64,000 nucleotides of DNA from NCBI GenBank assembly GCA_001801815.1, contig MGXU01000007.1, forward strand, positions 124,001 to 188,000, written 5' to 3'. How positions within the stretch are numbered: position 1 is the first letter of the stretch; every line of letters begins with the position of its first letter. The stretch comes from Gammaproteobacteria bacterium RIFCSPHIGHO2_12_FULL_36_30 (lineage in GTDB: Bacteria; Pseudomonadota; Gammaproteobacteria; Coxiellales; Coxiellaceae). Positions 33,284-41,560 of the stretch are shown piece by piece. The notes beneath the pieces are model-generated. The model did not search any database and had not been told where the DNA came from. It saw nothing but the letters and a program-made list of their open reading frames with translations. The translations under genes and the position numbers were made by a program.

Positions 33284-33458
33284 TGATCTTTCGCCGAGTT
33301 TGAATTTTTAGCGAGATGGTCGTTATTTTTTTAGGAAAAATTGACACGAAGTCAATTTTAGTCGATACGAGTCACGACGTCACGTTGAGACGGCCTAAAA
33401 AAATCGATCATCGAGCGTTAAAAAATTCATACGAGAAGAAAGATCATCTGGATTTTTA
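33271..33458. repeat. long imperfect inverted repeat between rep and the second parB
   Basis: Left arm 33271-33335 and right arm 33394-33458 pair over about 65 bases: AAAAATCCA, GATGATCTTTC, TGAATTTTT and ATTTTTTTAGG blocks all match, with a one-base indel and internal mismatches. The centre carries its own hairpin AAATTGAC-ACGAA-GTCAATTT. The left arm overlaps the rep stop codon. Same architecture as 29553-29750 and 61322-61511. Confidence 0.8.
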
Positions 33459-33498
33459 TTGAGCAAGCGGAAACGAAGATTATAATCTGGATAATATA

Positions 33499-34374
33499 AT
33501 GCAACCAACAACATCAATTTCAATGGGCTTAGACGCTATTTTTTCAGCAGACAAAGCTGACATAACAGAAAAAAAATTAGTTGGCACAAATCAAATTTTA
33601 TTATCTCATATTATTCCATCTCCATTTCAAGCGCGTAAAAATTTTTCAACCAGTGCGATTGAAGAATTAGCATCCAGCATTGTACAGCATGGTTTATTAC
33701 AACCGATTATTGTGCGCGCCATTGCAGAAAATAAATATGAATTATTGGCGGGCGAGCGAAGATTAAAAGCATTGCAATATTTAAATAAAATAACAGCGCC
33801 CGCGATTATTTGTGATGCAAATGATGAAGCTGCAATGGCATTTGGATTAATTGAAAATATCCAACGTGAAAATTTAAATGCAATTGAAGAAGCGGCCGCT
33901 TACGATCGATTATTAAATGAATTTCATTTATCCCATGATCAATTAGCAGAAAAAATGGGAAAATCGCGCTCGCATATGACCAATATGTTGCGCATTCATC
34001 GTTTACCCACAACCATAAAACAATTTGTTATTGAAGAAAAATTATCGGCAGGACATGCGCGTGCAATTTTAGCATTACCCATCGAGCGTCACATTGAAAT
34101 TGCACAACTGATTATTCAGCGTGAATTATCTGTTCGTCAAACAGAAGAATTTATTAAACGCCTTTTAGAAAATGATCAAAATACATTTGAAAATAAGCCT
34201 TTTTTAATCACACCTGAATTAAAAAATAATTTAAATCACTGGCAAGCACAATTAACTCAAAAATATTCCGCGGAAATTAAAGTGAATATTAATACTGAGG
34301 GTAGGGGACGTGTACAGTTAGAAGTGAATTCACCAGACGCGCTGTCTTTGTTGATTGAAAAATTAATTAATTAG
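33499..34374 (+). CDS. ParB/Spo0J-family protein (chromosomal type)
   Basis: 291 residues: MGLDAIFS near the N-terminus, IIPSPFQARKNFSTSAIEEL, the ParB CTPase/arginine patch LLAGERRLKALQYL (about 83-96), FGLIENIQRENLNAIEEAAAY (about 115-135), the HTH HDQLAEKMGKSRSHMTNMLR, and GHARAIL. These are the hallmarks of parS-binding chromosomal ParB, distinct from the SopB-type protein upstream. No ParA partner follows and gidA/gidB are absent. A replicon with one ParA and two ParB types is unusual. GGAT sits seven bases before the ATG. Confidence 0.9.
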   Translation: MQPTTSISMGLDAIFSADKADITEKKLVGTNQILLSHIIPSPFQARKNFSTSAIEELASSIVQHGLLQPIIVRAIAENKYELLAGERRLKALQYLNKITAPAIICDANDEAAMAFGLIENIQRENLNAIEEAAAYDRLLNEFHLSHDQLAEKMGKSRSHMTNMLRIHRLPTTIKQFVIEEKLSAGHARAILALPIERHIEIAQLIIQRELSVRQTEEFIKRLLENDQNTFENKPFLITPELKNNLNHWQAQLTQKYSAEIKVNINTEGRGRVQLEVNSPDALSLLIEKLIN

Positions 34375-34463
34375 TTTCTATTAACATTGCTTTTTCATTG
34401 CATTGATAATCTACTTTGTTGTAGTATTCGAAAAATTTTTGAATATGACAGAAAGGTATTGCG

Positions 34464-35207
34464 ATGAGAGATAGAAAATTTATTGGTATTACAGGTTCGT
34501 CTGGTTCTGGGAAAACAACTGCTGCCAAAAATCTTGCAGCGCATTACGAAAATCTTGGTGTCGCATGCGAAGTTATTTCATTGGATAATTTTTACCGAAT
34601 TGATCTTCCACATGACGGCACCACAAACTGGGATCATCCGGATTCGTTTGACCATAAACTTTTTATACAATTTTTAAATGATTTGAACCTGAATGAATCT
34701 GCTGAATATCCAGAATATGATTTTGCAACTTCATCTCGTAAAAAAGATACAGCAAACCAAACAAAACCAAAAACAAAATTATTTATTTTTGAAGGTATTT
34801 TTGCGCATCACGAACCTATTGCTCATTTATATCAAGCAAAAATTTTTGTTGATACAGATTCTGCGATCTGTTTTGAACGACGCAAGATAAGAGATGTGGC
34901 TGAGCGTAATTTTACAGAAGAGCAAGTTATTTCTTGGTGGAATAAATCTGTTTTCCCAATGTATCAAGAACATATTTTACCAAAAAAAGATTTAGCGCAT
35001 ATTGTTCTCACTAATGATAATGAGCATAGTGAGAATTTGAATTTTGATATGTCGCTTCTGATCGAAAATTTAAATAAACTTTTGATAAATGAAAATAAAA
35101 CTACACATGCACAAATTCGATATATATTAATGCCGCCTGTCCCACCTATATGTTCTCAGGAAGCGCTACCAGCAAGTGCGCCAGGATTAAATATATCCAA
35201 GCAATAA
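34464..35207 (+). CDS. uridine kinase/phosphoribulokinase-family P-loop kinase
   Basis: 247 residues. P-loop GITGSSGSGKTTAAKNLA (8-25), a SLDNFYRIDLPHDGTTNWDHPDSFD block equivalent to uridine-kinase DxFY...NFDHPDAFD, LFIFEGIFAHH and VDTDSAICFERRKIRD. It would phosphorylate a nucleoside or related small molecule. The C-terminal 30 residues (PPVPPICSQEALPASAPGL) are a Pro/Ala-rich extension not typical of Udk. A palindrome-like TATTC/GAATA pair lies at 34428-34448 upstream. Confidence 0.82.
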   Translation: MRDRKFIGITGSSGSGKTTAAKNLAAHYENLGVACEVISLDNFYRIDLPHDGTTNWDHPDSFDHKLFIQFLNDLNLNESAEYPEYDFATSSRKKDTANQTKPKTKLFIFEGIFAHHEPIAHLYQAKIFVDTDSAICFERRKIRDVAERNFTEEQVISWWNKSVFPMYQEHILPKKDLAHIVLTNDNEHSENLNFDMSLLIENLNKLLINENKTTHAQIRYILMPPVPPICSQEALPASAPGLNISKQ

Positions 35208-35315
35208 GTTATAATTTGGCTAAATAGAAGTTTAATTTCTAATCCGTCAAATTTATCATAACTATTGAAAAGTATAAATAAAATGCATAGCTTTTCAAAT
35301 CATGCTTAATTTATA

Positions 35316-36545
35316 TTAAATATGTTCATCATTACAGCGGCGATACCACTGAAAATAAACAACCCACTGTAAGAATACAAAAATAAAATACATCATCGCT
35401 AAATGAAATAAATTATTCATCGTTGCATGACTAACAATAAAAATACCAACAGCAGTTAAAAATGCCCACATCGCAACTTGTATTGCCATTGCAATTCCAG
35501 CACAATTCGGCATCAATTTTAAATTGGCGCCAATAATATTTGGCGTGATTAATCCAACCGTAATATTCAGCATAATCATCGGTGGCAACAGAGTCCACAA
35601 ATTAAGGGATGCAACAAAATAAAAAATCCATGCAATTAATACAGCTGATAATAATATAAAAAATGCAACACGATAAATATTTTCTGATGACATAAAACGC
35701 AGTAAATATCGACATAATAATGTTCCAGACAAATATCCAGTGCTGACAATCAAGGCAGTTTCTCCATAAATTCCTGCACTGAAATGCATTTTATTTTCAA
35801 CAATAAATGGACCGATAGTAGGGTAGAGCATTAATTCAATATTACTTAACGTGACAACAAAAACACCCGCAACAAAACTTTTATTCTTCAGTATATTTAA
35901 ATAATTTAAAAAAATTTTATTTATAAAGAGTGGTTGTTTTTCAGAAATACTTTCGTCAATCATAATGAACATTGCAAAAAATAAAATAAACGCAACAATA
36001 GCGAACATAATAAAATTTTCTTGCCATCCAAAATGAGTTTGCAAAGTACCGCCGATAAAAGGGCCGAATACTGCGCCGCAGCTGTAAGCAAGAGATGCAT
36101 AAAGCATGGCAATCGCATATCGATTTCCAATGACGCGATCAATAATTAATGTGCGACAACCAATCGTCACTGTTGAAACCATAAAACCTTGTAAAAAACG
36201 CATACTATAAAATTCAAAAAAGGTATGACTATCTATTGCAATTAAACTGGCAATAGTATATCCAAAAAGTCCAAATATAATAACTGGTTTACGTCCAAAT
36301 GCATCAATGAATGCACCAAAAATAATACACCCCATACTCCAGCCAAAAATATTAATTGCAATGGTGCTTTTAACAGTTGCATACGAAACTGAGAAATAAT
36401 GTGCAATAGCAGGCATAGACGGTGCATACATATCAATATTAATGCCAGCGAGAAAATTTAGCATTGCGGCAATAATAATAAATACAGATAAATAAGTTTC
36501 ACTTTCAATTTTGATCATCGATTGATTTAAAATTTTTGATAGCAT
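35316..36545 (-). CDS. MFS multidrug exporter, Bcr/CflA family
   Basis: 409 residues, the closest paralogue of the gene at 11240-12466: IDMYAPSMPAIAHYFSVSYA, GAFIDAFGRKPVIIFGLFGY, GFMVSTVTIGCRTLIIDRVIG and FGPFIGGTLQTHFGWQENF all align. About 12 helices, inner membrane, proton-driven efflux by family. It ends the minus-strand run that begins with ogt, 17 bases after csaA. Confidence 0.88.
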   Translation of the reverse strand: MLSKILNQSMIKIESETYLSVFIIIAAMLNFLAGINIDMYAPSMPAIAHYFSVSYATVKSTIAINIFGWSMGCIIFGAFIDAFGRKPVIIFGLFGYTIASLIAIDSHTFFEFYSMRFLQGFMVSTVTIGCRTLIIDRVIGNRYAIAMLYASLAYSCGAVFGPFIGGTLQTHFGWQENFIMFAIVAFILFFAMFIMIDESISEKQPLFINKIFLNYLNILKNKSFVAGVFVVTLSNIELMLYPTIGPFIVENKMHFSAGIYGETALIVSTGYLSGTLLCRYLLRFMSSENIYRVAFFILLSAVLIAWIFYFVASLNLWTLLPPMIMLNITVGLITPNIIGANLKLMPNCAGIAMAIQVAMWAFLTAVGIFIVSHATMNNLFHLAMMYFIFVFLQWVVYFQWYRRCNDEHI

Positions 36546-36562
36546 AAAAATCTAATATTAAA

Positions 36563-36898
36563 TTAATGCAATTTCTTTCCATTCGGCACTTTTGGATCAA
36601 CTGTAATTAAACAAATCGCGCCATTCGCATCTGAAAATCCAACCAATAAAAATTGCGATACAAATCCCGCAATGTTTTTTTCACCTAAATTAATGCAACC
36701 TACAATTAATTTTCCAATCAATGATTCTAATGTGTAATGATGTGTGACTTGGGCTGATGTTTGTAAAACACCAATTTCATTCCCAAAATCAGCCCATATT
36801 TTATAGGCTTGTTTTTTTGCTTTTGGAAATGCTTCTGCTTTTATAATTGTGCCAGAGCGCAAATTTACTTTTTCAAATTCGTCGAATGAGATTGCCAT
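36563..36898 (-). CDS. csaA: CsaA-type tRNA-binding-domain protein
   Basis: 111 residues, a stand-alone tRNA_bind (EMAP/OB-fold) domain: FEKVNLRSGTIIKAEAFPKAKK, YKIWADFGNEIGVLQTSAQVT, LIGKLIVGCINLGEKNIAGF and SDANGAICLITVDPKVPNGKKL. These match CsaA, a dimeric protein with tRNA-binding and chaperone-like properties. Its start overlaps the serine-hydrolase end by 34 bases, so the two are tightly packed in one transcript. Confidence 0.9.
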   Translation of the reverse strand: MAISFDEFEKVNLRSGTIIKAEAFPKAKKQAYKIWADFGNEIGVLQTSAQVTHHYTLESLIGKLIVGCINLGEKNIAGFVSQFLLVGFSDANGAICLITVDPKVPNGKKLH

Positions 36899-38079
36899 TT
36901 TTCATTTACCTTATAATTTTTTGTTTGTATTAATATTTTAAAAATACGATGTAAGATAGATGAAAGAGGGTCATTTTTTAAATACAATTTATTAATCGTA
37001 ATAGCAAATACAATGTTTGATTTTGGAATCCACACAATTTCTGTCTCATATCCAAATGTTTGCCCTTCATAATCCCAATAGTGTCCAACAATTTTTGAAT
37101 AGGTGCGCCAAATTCCCAGTCCATATTGATGGTATTTTTGTTTTAGATTTTTAACTGGTTTTCCAGTTCTTGTATCAACAACTGATTTTAACTGTACTAA
37201 CTGCTTTTCATCGAGAAAGTTAGAATTAAAAACTATTCTCATAAACTTTACCAAGTCAGTCGAGTTAGAAATTACAGCGCCTGATGCGCCAGCAATGGAG
37301 GCATTAATATCAGTTACATTTTTGTTATTAAAATATCCAGGCATTAAATGCTTGAAAATGGCGGATTGTGTGTTTTCGGAAGGATAGTATGTATTTTTTA
37401 AATCAATATTCTCACTTCTAAAAAATCTGTTATTTAATACCTGATCAATAGGTAATTTTTCAATTTTTGCAATTAACATGCCCAATAAAATATAATTAGT
37501 ATCTGAATAATGCCAACCGCATCCAGGTTTAAAATAAGGTTTGTAATTAGCGGCAATTTCTAAAAAATAATCTTGATTCCATTGCTTTTTAGGATTAGTA
37601 AAAATTGGTTGAAATTGCTGATTGGAAAAATAATTCAAATAATTATAAATACCACTCGTCATATTCATTAATTGTTTAATAGTAATATTTTTCCACTGAT
37701 TCAGTATTTTTTTTGGTGCCCAATAACCATATTTTTTTATTGTTTCGCCGATAGTATCATTAATTGAAATTATTCCTGATTGCTGTAGTTTTAATAAATA
37801 AACAGAAACCATAAATTTAGTAATACTTGCAACACGGAATAAACTGTCGGAATTGATCGGGTATTTTTTTTCTTGTTGTAATGATTGTGCCTGATAAGTT
37901 CTGATGTGTGGTTCATTTGGTAAGCTCACAGATAAAGCAATTGATGGTATTTGATACAATGCAATATCATGGTGCATTTCAGTTTCTAATTTATGCTTCA
38001 ATGTATCCGAAAATGCAGAAACCGGCACAATCAAAAATATGGTGATGAAAATTAAAAATATTGTTTTAATTTTTCTCAT
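36865..38079 (-). CDS. secreted serine hydrolase (class C beta-lactamase/D-Ala carboxypeptidase fold)
   Basis: 404 residues with a signal peptide (TIFLIFITIFLIVPVSAFS). The nucleophile motif SITK (in FRVASITKFMVSVYLLKLQ, about 84-87), the YSDTN motif (about 195) and a late HYWDYEGQTFGYE replacing KTG identify a beta-lactamase-family (PF00144) serine hydrolase acting in the periplasm. It lies between a VanX-like dipeptidase (14-base overlap) and csaA, suggesting cell-wall peptide turnover. Homologous to 55709-57040 (shared ITxxQLMNMTSGI). Confidence 0.88.
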   Translation of the reverse strand: MRKIKTIFLIFITIFLIVPVSAFSDTLKHKLETEMHHDIALYQIPSIALSVSLPNEPHIRTYQAQSLQQEKKYPINSDSLFRVASITKFMVSVYLLKLQQSGIISINDTIGETIKKYGYWAPKKILNQWKNITIKQLMNMTSGIYNYLNYFSNQQFQPIFTNPKKQWNQDYFLEIAANYKPYFKPGCGWHYSDTNYILLGMLIAKIEKLPIDQVLNNRFFRSENIDLKNTYYPSENTQSAIFKHLMPGYFNNKNVTDINASIAGASGAVISNSTDLVKFMRIVFNSNFLDEKQLVQLKSVVDTRTGKPVKNLKQKYHQYGLGIWRTYSKIVGHYWDYEGQTFGYETEIVWIPKSNIVFAITINKLYLKNDPLSSILHRIFKILIQTKNYKVNEKWQSHSTNLKK

Positions 38080-38782
38080 ACCATTCTCCGTTGCAAAGTA
38101 CAGTTACATGATCCGCCGATCCATAAATCGCTTGTTTTTCAGACTTAAAATAAGCCCAATAACGATCGCCATACGAAAAATGCCACCATTCAGTTGGGTA
38201 ATTTATAAAACCATGTTCTTGCATGATCTTCAATAATAATTGACGATTATTTTTTGCCTTTTCTGAAATAGTATTGCAATTTGTTAAACATAATCCAGGA
38301 TCAACAACCGCCCAATCTTTTGCTGTCATTCCCATATCAATAAATTCACCATGCTGATCGATAATTTCAATATCAATTGCACCGCCGGTATTGTGTGCGG
38401 GAATGTTGGGTGTCCCATCAAAATTAATAACTGGTGATGCGAGTCGTGTGGTTTCATGAAATCGTGTTTCGTGTGATGTATTCGGTAATCGCGCAGAAAC
38501 ACGCTGATAAATATCATCAAATAATATTTTTTGGACAATTAAACTTCGAAATCCTTCGTATAATTTAAAACGAAATCCATGTGGTAATTTTTTTTGAGCA
38601 ACGCATAATTTTTGAAAAACACTTTTGCGAATTTTAGTGTAATCATTTTTTGTTAAGTCGCATTCGGGAGTGGGTCCAAATAAAATTTCAGTTTGATTTT
38701 TTAAATCAATTAATGGTTCGCCACATTCTCGAATCGGAACACTTAAAATTTCTGGATCGGCAATATAAATTATTTTTTTCAT
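38066..38782 (-). CDS. D-alanyl-D-alanine dipeptidase, VanX/DdpX family
   Basis: 238 residues with the VanX zinc motif: PAHNTGGAIDIEI (ligands His and Asp) and the C-terminal TEWWHFSYGD (catalytic Glu, ligand His). KLYEGFRSLIVQKILFDD carries the conserved Arg. The family cleaves D-Ala-D-Ala, for peptide salvage or glycopeptide resistance; without VanA/H/R/S here, salvage is likelier. No signal peptide, so cytoplasmic. It overlaps tag by four bases and the serine hydrolase by 14. Confidence 0.9.
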   Translation of the reverse strand: MKKIIYIADPEILSVPIRECGEPLIDLKNQTEILFGPTPECDLTKNDYTKIRKSVFQKLCVAQKKLPHGFRFKLYEGFRSLIVQKILFDDIYQRVSARLPNTSHETRFHETTRLASPVINFDGTPNIPAHNTGGAIDIEIIDQHGEFIDMGMTAKDWAVVDPGLCLTNCNTISEKAKNNRQLLLKIMQEHGFINYPTEWWHFSYGDRYWAYFKSEKQAIYGSADHVTVLCNGEWYEKN

Positions 38783-39363
38783 TTCTTTATTTTATCATAA
38801 CAAAAGCAATTTGTGAGGTGATCGTTCACCATTCCAGTCGCTTGCATAAATGCATAACAAATTGTGCTGCCAACAAAAGAAAAACCGCGCTTTTTTAAAT
38901 CTTTAGATAAGGCATCTGATATTTCGGTTATAGTGGGAATTTCCGCGTGATTTTTCCATTTATTTTTAATGGGGTTATTATCAACAAACTTCCATAGATA
39001 ATCAGAAAAATTTCCAAATTCATTTTTTATTTCTAAATAAGATTTCGCATTTTGAATTGTAGATTTTATTTTTAATTTATTTCGAATAATACGCGCATCT
39101 AATAATAAAGATTGAAATTTCTTTTCATCATAACGCGCAATTTTTTCTGCATCAAAATTATCAAACGCTAAACGATAATTTTCTCTGCGTTTTAATATCG
39201 TCAACCAATTTAATCCCGCTTGCGCACCTTCTAAAATTAAAAATTCAAATAATAATTGATCATCATAAATTGGAATGCCCCATTCATAATCGTGATAACG
39301 AATATAAATGGGATCATCGGTGACCCATGCGCAGCGGGATTTTTTATTTTTTCTCATGCGCAA
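38779..39363 (-). CDS. tag: DNA-3-methyladenine glycosylase I
   Basis: Removes 3-methyladenine from alkylated DNA. 194 residues: RCAWVTDDPIYIRYHDYEWG at the N-terminus (zinc Cys and His), EFLILEGAQAGLNWLTILKRR (catalytic Glu region), GFSFVGSTICYAFMQATG and MVNDHLTNCFC (zinc His and Cys) at the end. Complete. It overlaps ogt by 20 bases upstream and the VanX-like gene by ATGA downstream; the ogt-tag pair is a constitutively linked alkylation-repair unit. Confidence 0.95.
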   Translation of the reverse strand: MRMRKNKKSRCAWVTDDPIYIRYHDYEWGIPIYDDQLLFEFLILEGAQAGLNWLTILKRRENYRLAFDNFDAEKIARYDEKKFQSLLLDARIIRNKLKIKSTIQNAKSYLEIKNEFGNFSDYLWKFVDNNPIKNKWKNHAEIPTITEISDALSKDLKKRGFSFVGSTICYAFMQATGMVNDHLTNCFCYDKIKK

Positions 39364-39850
39364 GCAACCATTCTTTCCGCGCTATCCCACCCGCATAACC
39401 ACCCATTTTTCCATCTGTATTAATTACACGATGACATGGAATAATAATGGCGAGTTTGTTTGCGCCATTTGCATTTGCAACTGCACGAAAAGCTTTTGGT
39501 TTTTTAATTGCTTTTGCAGTGTCTAAATAAGATTGTGTTTTGCCGGGTGAAATTTTTTGTAATGTTTTCCAAACATTTTTTTGAAAATCAGAACCAATTA
39601 ATTTCATCGGCGTTGTAAAATTAAAATCTTTTCCAGAAAAATAATTTTTTAATTCTTTTTCTATTTTTTTAAGAATAATATTTTTACCGGAGACAATGTT
39701 TGATCGCACCTCATTTTTTAAATTTTTAATTTCGCGATCACATTTTTTACAATCAGTAAATTCTAATAAATATAAATATTTTTCATCAGCGATTGCGATC
39801 ATTTGACCTAATTTTGTGTCTATTAATAATGATTTTAAAGTTTGATTCAT
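39344..39850 (-). CDS. ogt: methylated-DNA-[protein]-cysteine S-methyltransferase
   Basis: 168 residues, suicide repair of O6-methylguanine. The C-terminal domain carries FQKNVWKTLQKISPGKTQSY (HTH), AFRAVANANGANKLAI, the acceptor cysteine in IIPCHRVI (about residue 138) and GGYAGGIARKEWLLAHE. No Ada N-terminal domain. First gene of the run ogt-tag-vanX-like-serine hydrolase-csaA. A large inverted repeat (39867-39925) lies just upstream. Confidence 0.95.
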   Translation of the reverse strand: MNQTLKSLLIDTKLGQMIAIADEKYLYLLEFTDCKKCDREIKNLKNEVRSNIVSGKNIILKKIEKELKNYFSGKDFNFTTPMKLIGSDFQKNVWKTLQKISPGKTQSYLDTAKAIKKPKAFRAVANANGANKLAIIIPCHRVINTDGKMGGYAGGIARKEWLLAHEKK

Positions 39851-39866
39851 TGCTTAACACCTAAAA

Positions 39867-39925
39867 ATTATATTTTAAGTGCAATTTATATGTTATTTCC
39901 ATCTATTTTGCACTTAAAATATAAT
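39867..39925 (-). promoter_or_regulatory. 18-bp perfect inverted repeat upstream of ogt
   Basis: 39867-39884 is the exact complement of 39908-39925, separated by 23 bases. On the minus strand it is followed by a short U-run (plus 39863-39867 A-tract), so it may end the transcript of the secreted-protein gene. The same sequence contains TATAAT (39867-39872) 17 bases before the ogt ATG, so it may also be the ogt promoter and operator. Confidence 0.6.
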
Positions 39926-39959
39926 GACAACAAATTATTAATATGCACATTACGGCGTT

Positions 39960-40364
39960 TTACTTTTTAATTAGTTTACCAATATAAAATCCTTTACAGT
40001 CGCGATTATACCAAACACCTCGCGTTACACCATTTCGCGTTAATTTATAAATATTATAATGAATAACGTCGTGCGAAATATGATTCTTTTCTGCAATAAA
40101 ATGACCATGCATAAAATAAATGCCATGTTTTATTTTTATATGAAACGTAAAATGATTTAGATAAAGATGATGATTAGTGATAACGCCATATTTTAATTCA
40201 TAATGAACATTACCAACAAAAGTGCCGGGTTCATGTTGTTTGCAATATAAAGTTGAAATTGTTTTTTTATTTGGAATTGCAGCGTAATAAGTGGATTGCC
40301 AAATTTGAGAAGCGTTGGCGATTGTGATAAAAAATAAAGTAAAAAAATAAATAATGTTACGCAT
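39960..40364 (-). CDS. small secreted protein, unknown
   Basis: 134 residues from ATG 40364; five more codons are open to 40379. A clear signal peptide (MRNIIYFFTLFFITIANA) is followed by a mature part rich in His, Tyr and Lys with two cysteines (LYCKQHEPGT and NRDCKGFYIG) that could form a disulfide. Repeated beta-strand-like pieces (HHLYLNHFTFHIKIKHGIYF) suggest a small beta-barrel or jelly-roll. I recognise no family. Stands alone between repair genes and a DUF6471 gene. Confidence 0.65.
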   Translation of the reverse strand: MRNIIYFFTLFFITIANASQIWQSTYYAAIPNKKTISTLYCKQHEPGTFVGNVHYELKYGVITNHHLYLNHFTFHIKIKHGIYFMHGHFIAEKNHISHDVIHYNIYKLTRNGVTRGVWYNRDCKGFYIGKLIKK

Positions 40365-40433
40365 AATAACAACTATCATAAGAAGCAGATTTATTTCAAG
40401 ATATTATTTAAAATTTCAATTATATCAATATAC

Positions 40434-40658
40434 TTAAGTTAGATTAACATTACTCAATCCAATTGCTTTTGCACATTGCATAAAAAAAGTAAAAGAAAAT
40501 TTTCCAAGATTAATTGTTTTATTTAAATTAACGGCTGGTTTATCGACACCAATTTTTTTTAATGCGAGATGTAGATCTTCATAACCTATACCCCGTCTCG
40601 TGAGCTCAGCTTTTAATATATTGGTCGCGTTTTTTTCCCACTCAGTTTTAATCACCAC
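40434..40658 (-). CDS. DUF6471 family protein
   Basis: 74 residues: WEKNATNILKAELTRRGIGYEDLHLALKK, then NLNKTINLGKFSFTFFMQCAKAIGL. This fits DUF6471, small HTH-like proteins (lambda-repressor fold by appearance) found near mobile and defence genes. Start is GTG 40658 or 40655 behind GGGGA. It is divergent from a TA locus; a regulatory role is inferred only. Confidence 0.75.
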   Translation of the reverse strand: MVIKTEWEKNATNILKAELTRRGIGYEDLHLALKKIGVDKPAVNLNKTINLGKFSFTFFMQCAKAIGLSNVNLT

Positions 40659-40780
40659 ATTTCCCCATGTAAATAATTCGCTTACAAATATAACCCCATC
40701 GTTCTAAAAGAGTCAAAAAACTGTTGTTACAGTTTCTATAAATGTTATAATAATAACTAATTAGATTTTTAAAAAACTAA

Positions 40781-40809
40781 TTGACAATTTGTAGTTTATA
40801 AGCTACAAT
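40781..40809 (+). promoter_or_regulatory. promoter and operator of the HI1419/HI1420-type TA locus
   Basis: TTGACA (40781-40786), 17 bases, TACAAT (40804-40809): close to ideal sigma70. TTGTAG at 40789-40794 and CTACAA at 40803-40808 form a 20-base palindrome (one mismatched pair) that overlaps the -10 box, the expected site for the antitoxin. Confidence 0.75.
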
Positions 40810-40827
40810 TAAAAATAAGGAAATGAT

Positions 40828-41160
40828 ATGAAAATTTTACGCTATTACCAAACGAGCAGCGGGAAAGAACCATTCCAAGAATGGCTTGAAAAGTTAAAAG
40901 ATTCTGTCGCTGTTTTACAAATTACTAAACGTGTTCGGAGATTAATATTAGGAAATCGTGGTGACTCCGCATCTGTTGGTGAAGGCGTTTTTGAATTAAG
41001 AATTCATATTGGACCGGGATATCGCGTATATTATGCTGAGCAAGGTAAAGAATTGGTTATTTTATTATTTGGTGGAGACAAAGGTTCGCAACAACGCGAT
41101 ATCGACAAAGCGATAGCATACTGGAAAGATTATTTGGGGCGATATTATGAAAAAAATTAA
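40828..41160 (+). CDS. RelE-superfamily toxin, HI1419/Gp49 type
   Basis: 110 residues. ILRYYQTSSGKEPFQEWLEKL, GDSASVGEGVFELRIHIGPGYRVYY and LLFGGDKGSQQRDIDKAIAYW are the blocks of the addiction-module killer protein HI1419 family (PF05973), RelE-fold mRNA interferases. AAGGAA lies six bases before the ATG. It overlaps its antitoxin by 14 bases, and the toxin-first order is normal for this family. Confidence 0.92.
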   Translation: MKILRYYQTSSGKEPFQEWLEKLKDSVAVLQITKRVRRLILGNRGDSASVGEGVFELRIHIGPGYRVYYAEQGKELVILLFGGDKGSQQRDIDKAIAYWKDYLGRYYEKN

Positions 41161-41476
41161 CATGAAAAAAGTTAAAAGTATGACGGGTGATTATGATGCG
41201 TGGTTAATGTCATATCTCAAAAATAAAAAAACAGCTTGTGCTTATTTACAAGCAGCTTTAGATGATTACCAAACAGATCATGATAGAGAAGCATTTATGC
41301 TTGCAATGAAAGATATTACACGAGCACAAGGCGGCATTGGAAAATTATCTTCAAAGACACATTTAAATCGCGAACATCTTTATCGTTTGTTATCCAGCAA
41401 AGGAAATCCAACGCTGGATACATTAACTACCATTTTAAAAAAATTTGGTTTTCGAATTAAATTGGCTGTGATTTAA
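41147..41476 (+). CDS. HI1420-type XRE antitoxin
   Basis: 109 residues with DYDAWLMSYLKNKKTACAYLQAALDD (toxin-binding N-terminal part) and a C-terminal XRE HTH: GIGKLSSKTHLNREHLYRLLSSKGNPTLDTLTTILKKFG. This is the probable addiction-module antidote family that pairs with HI1419. It neutralises the toxin and probably represses at 40789-40808. Confidence 0.9.
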   Translation: MKKINMKKVKSMTGDYDAWLMSYLKNKKTACAYLQAALDDYQTDHDREAFMLAMKDITRAQGGIGKLSSKTHLNREHLYRLLSSKGNPTLDTLTTILKKFGFRIKLAVI

Positions 41477-41560
41477 TTATAATAAACATCTTGTTTTATA
41501 TGACCGCGAGCGGCAATATTACGCTAATCGATCTATTTTACACGCATTGAAGAGTAAATC

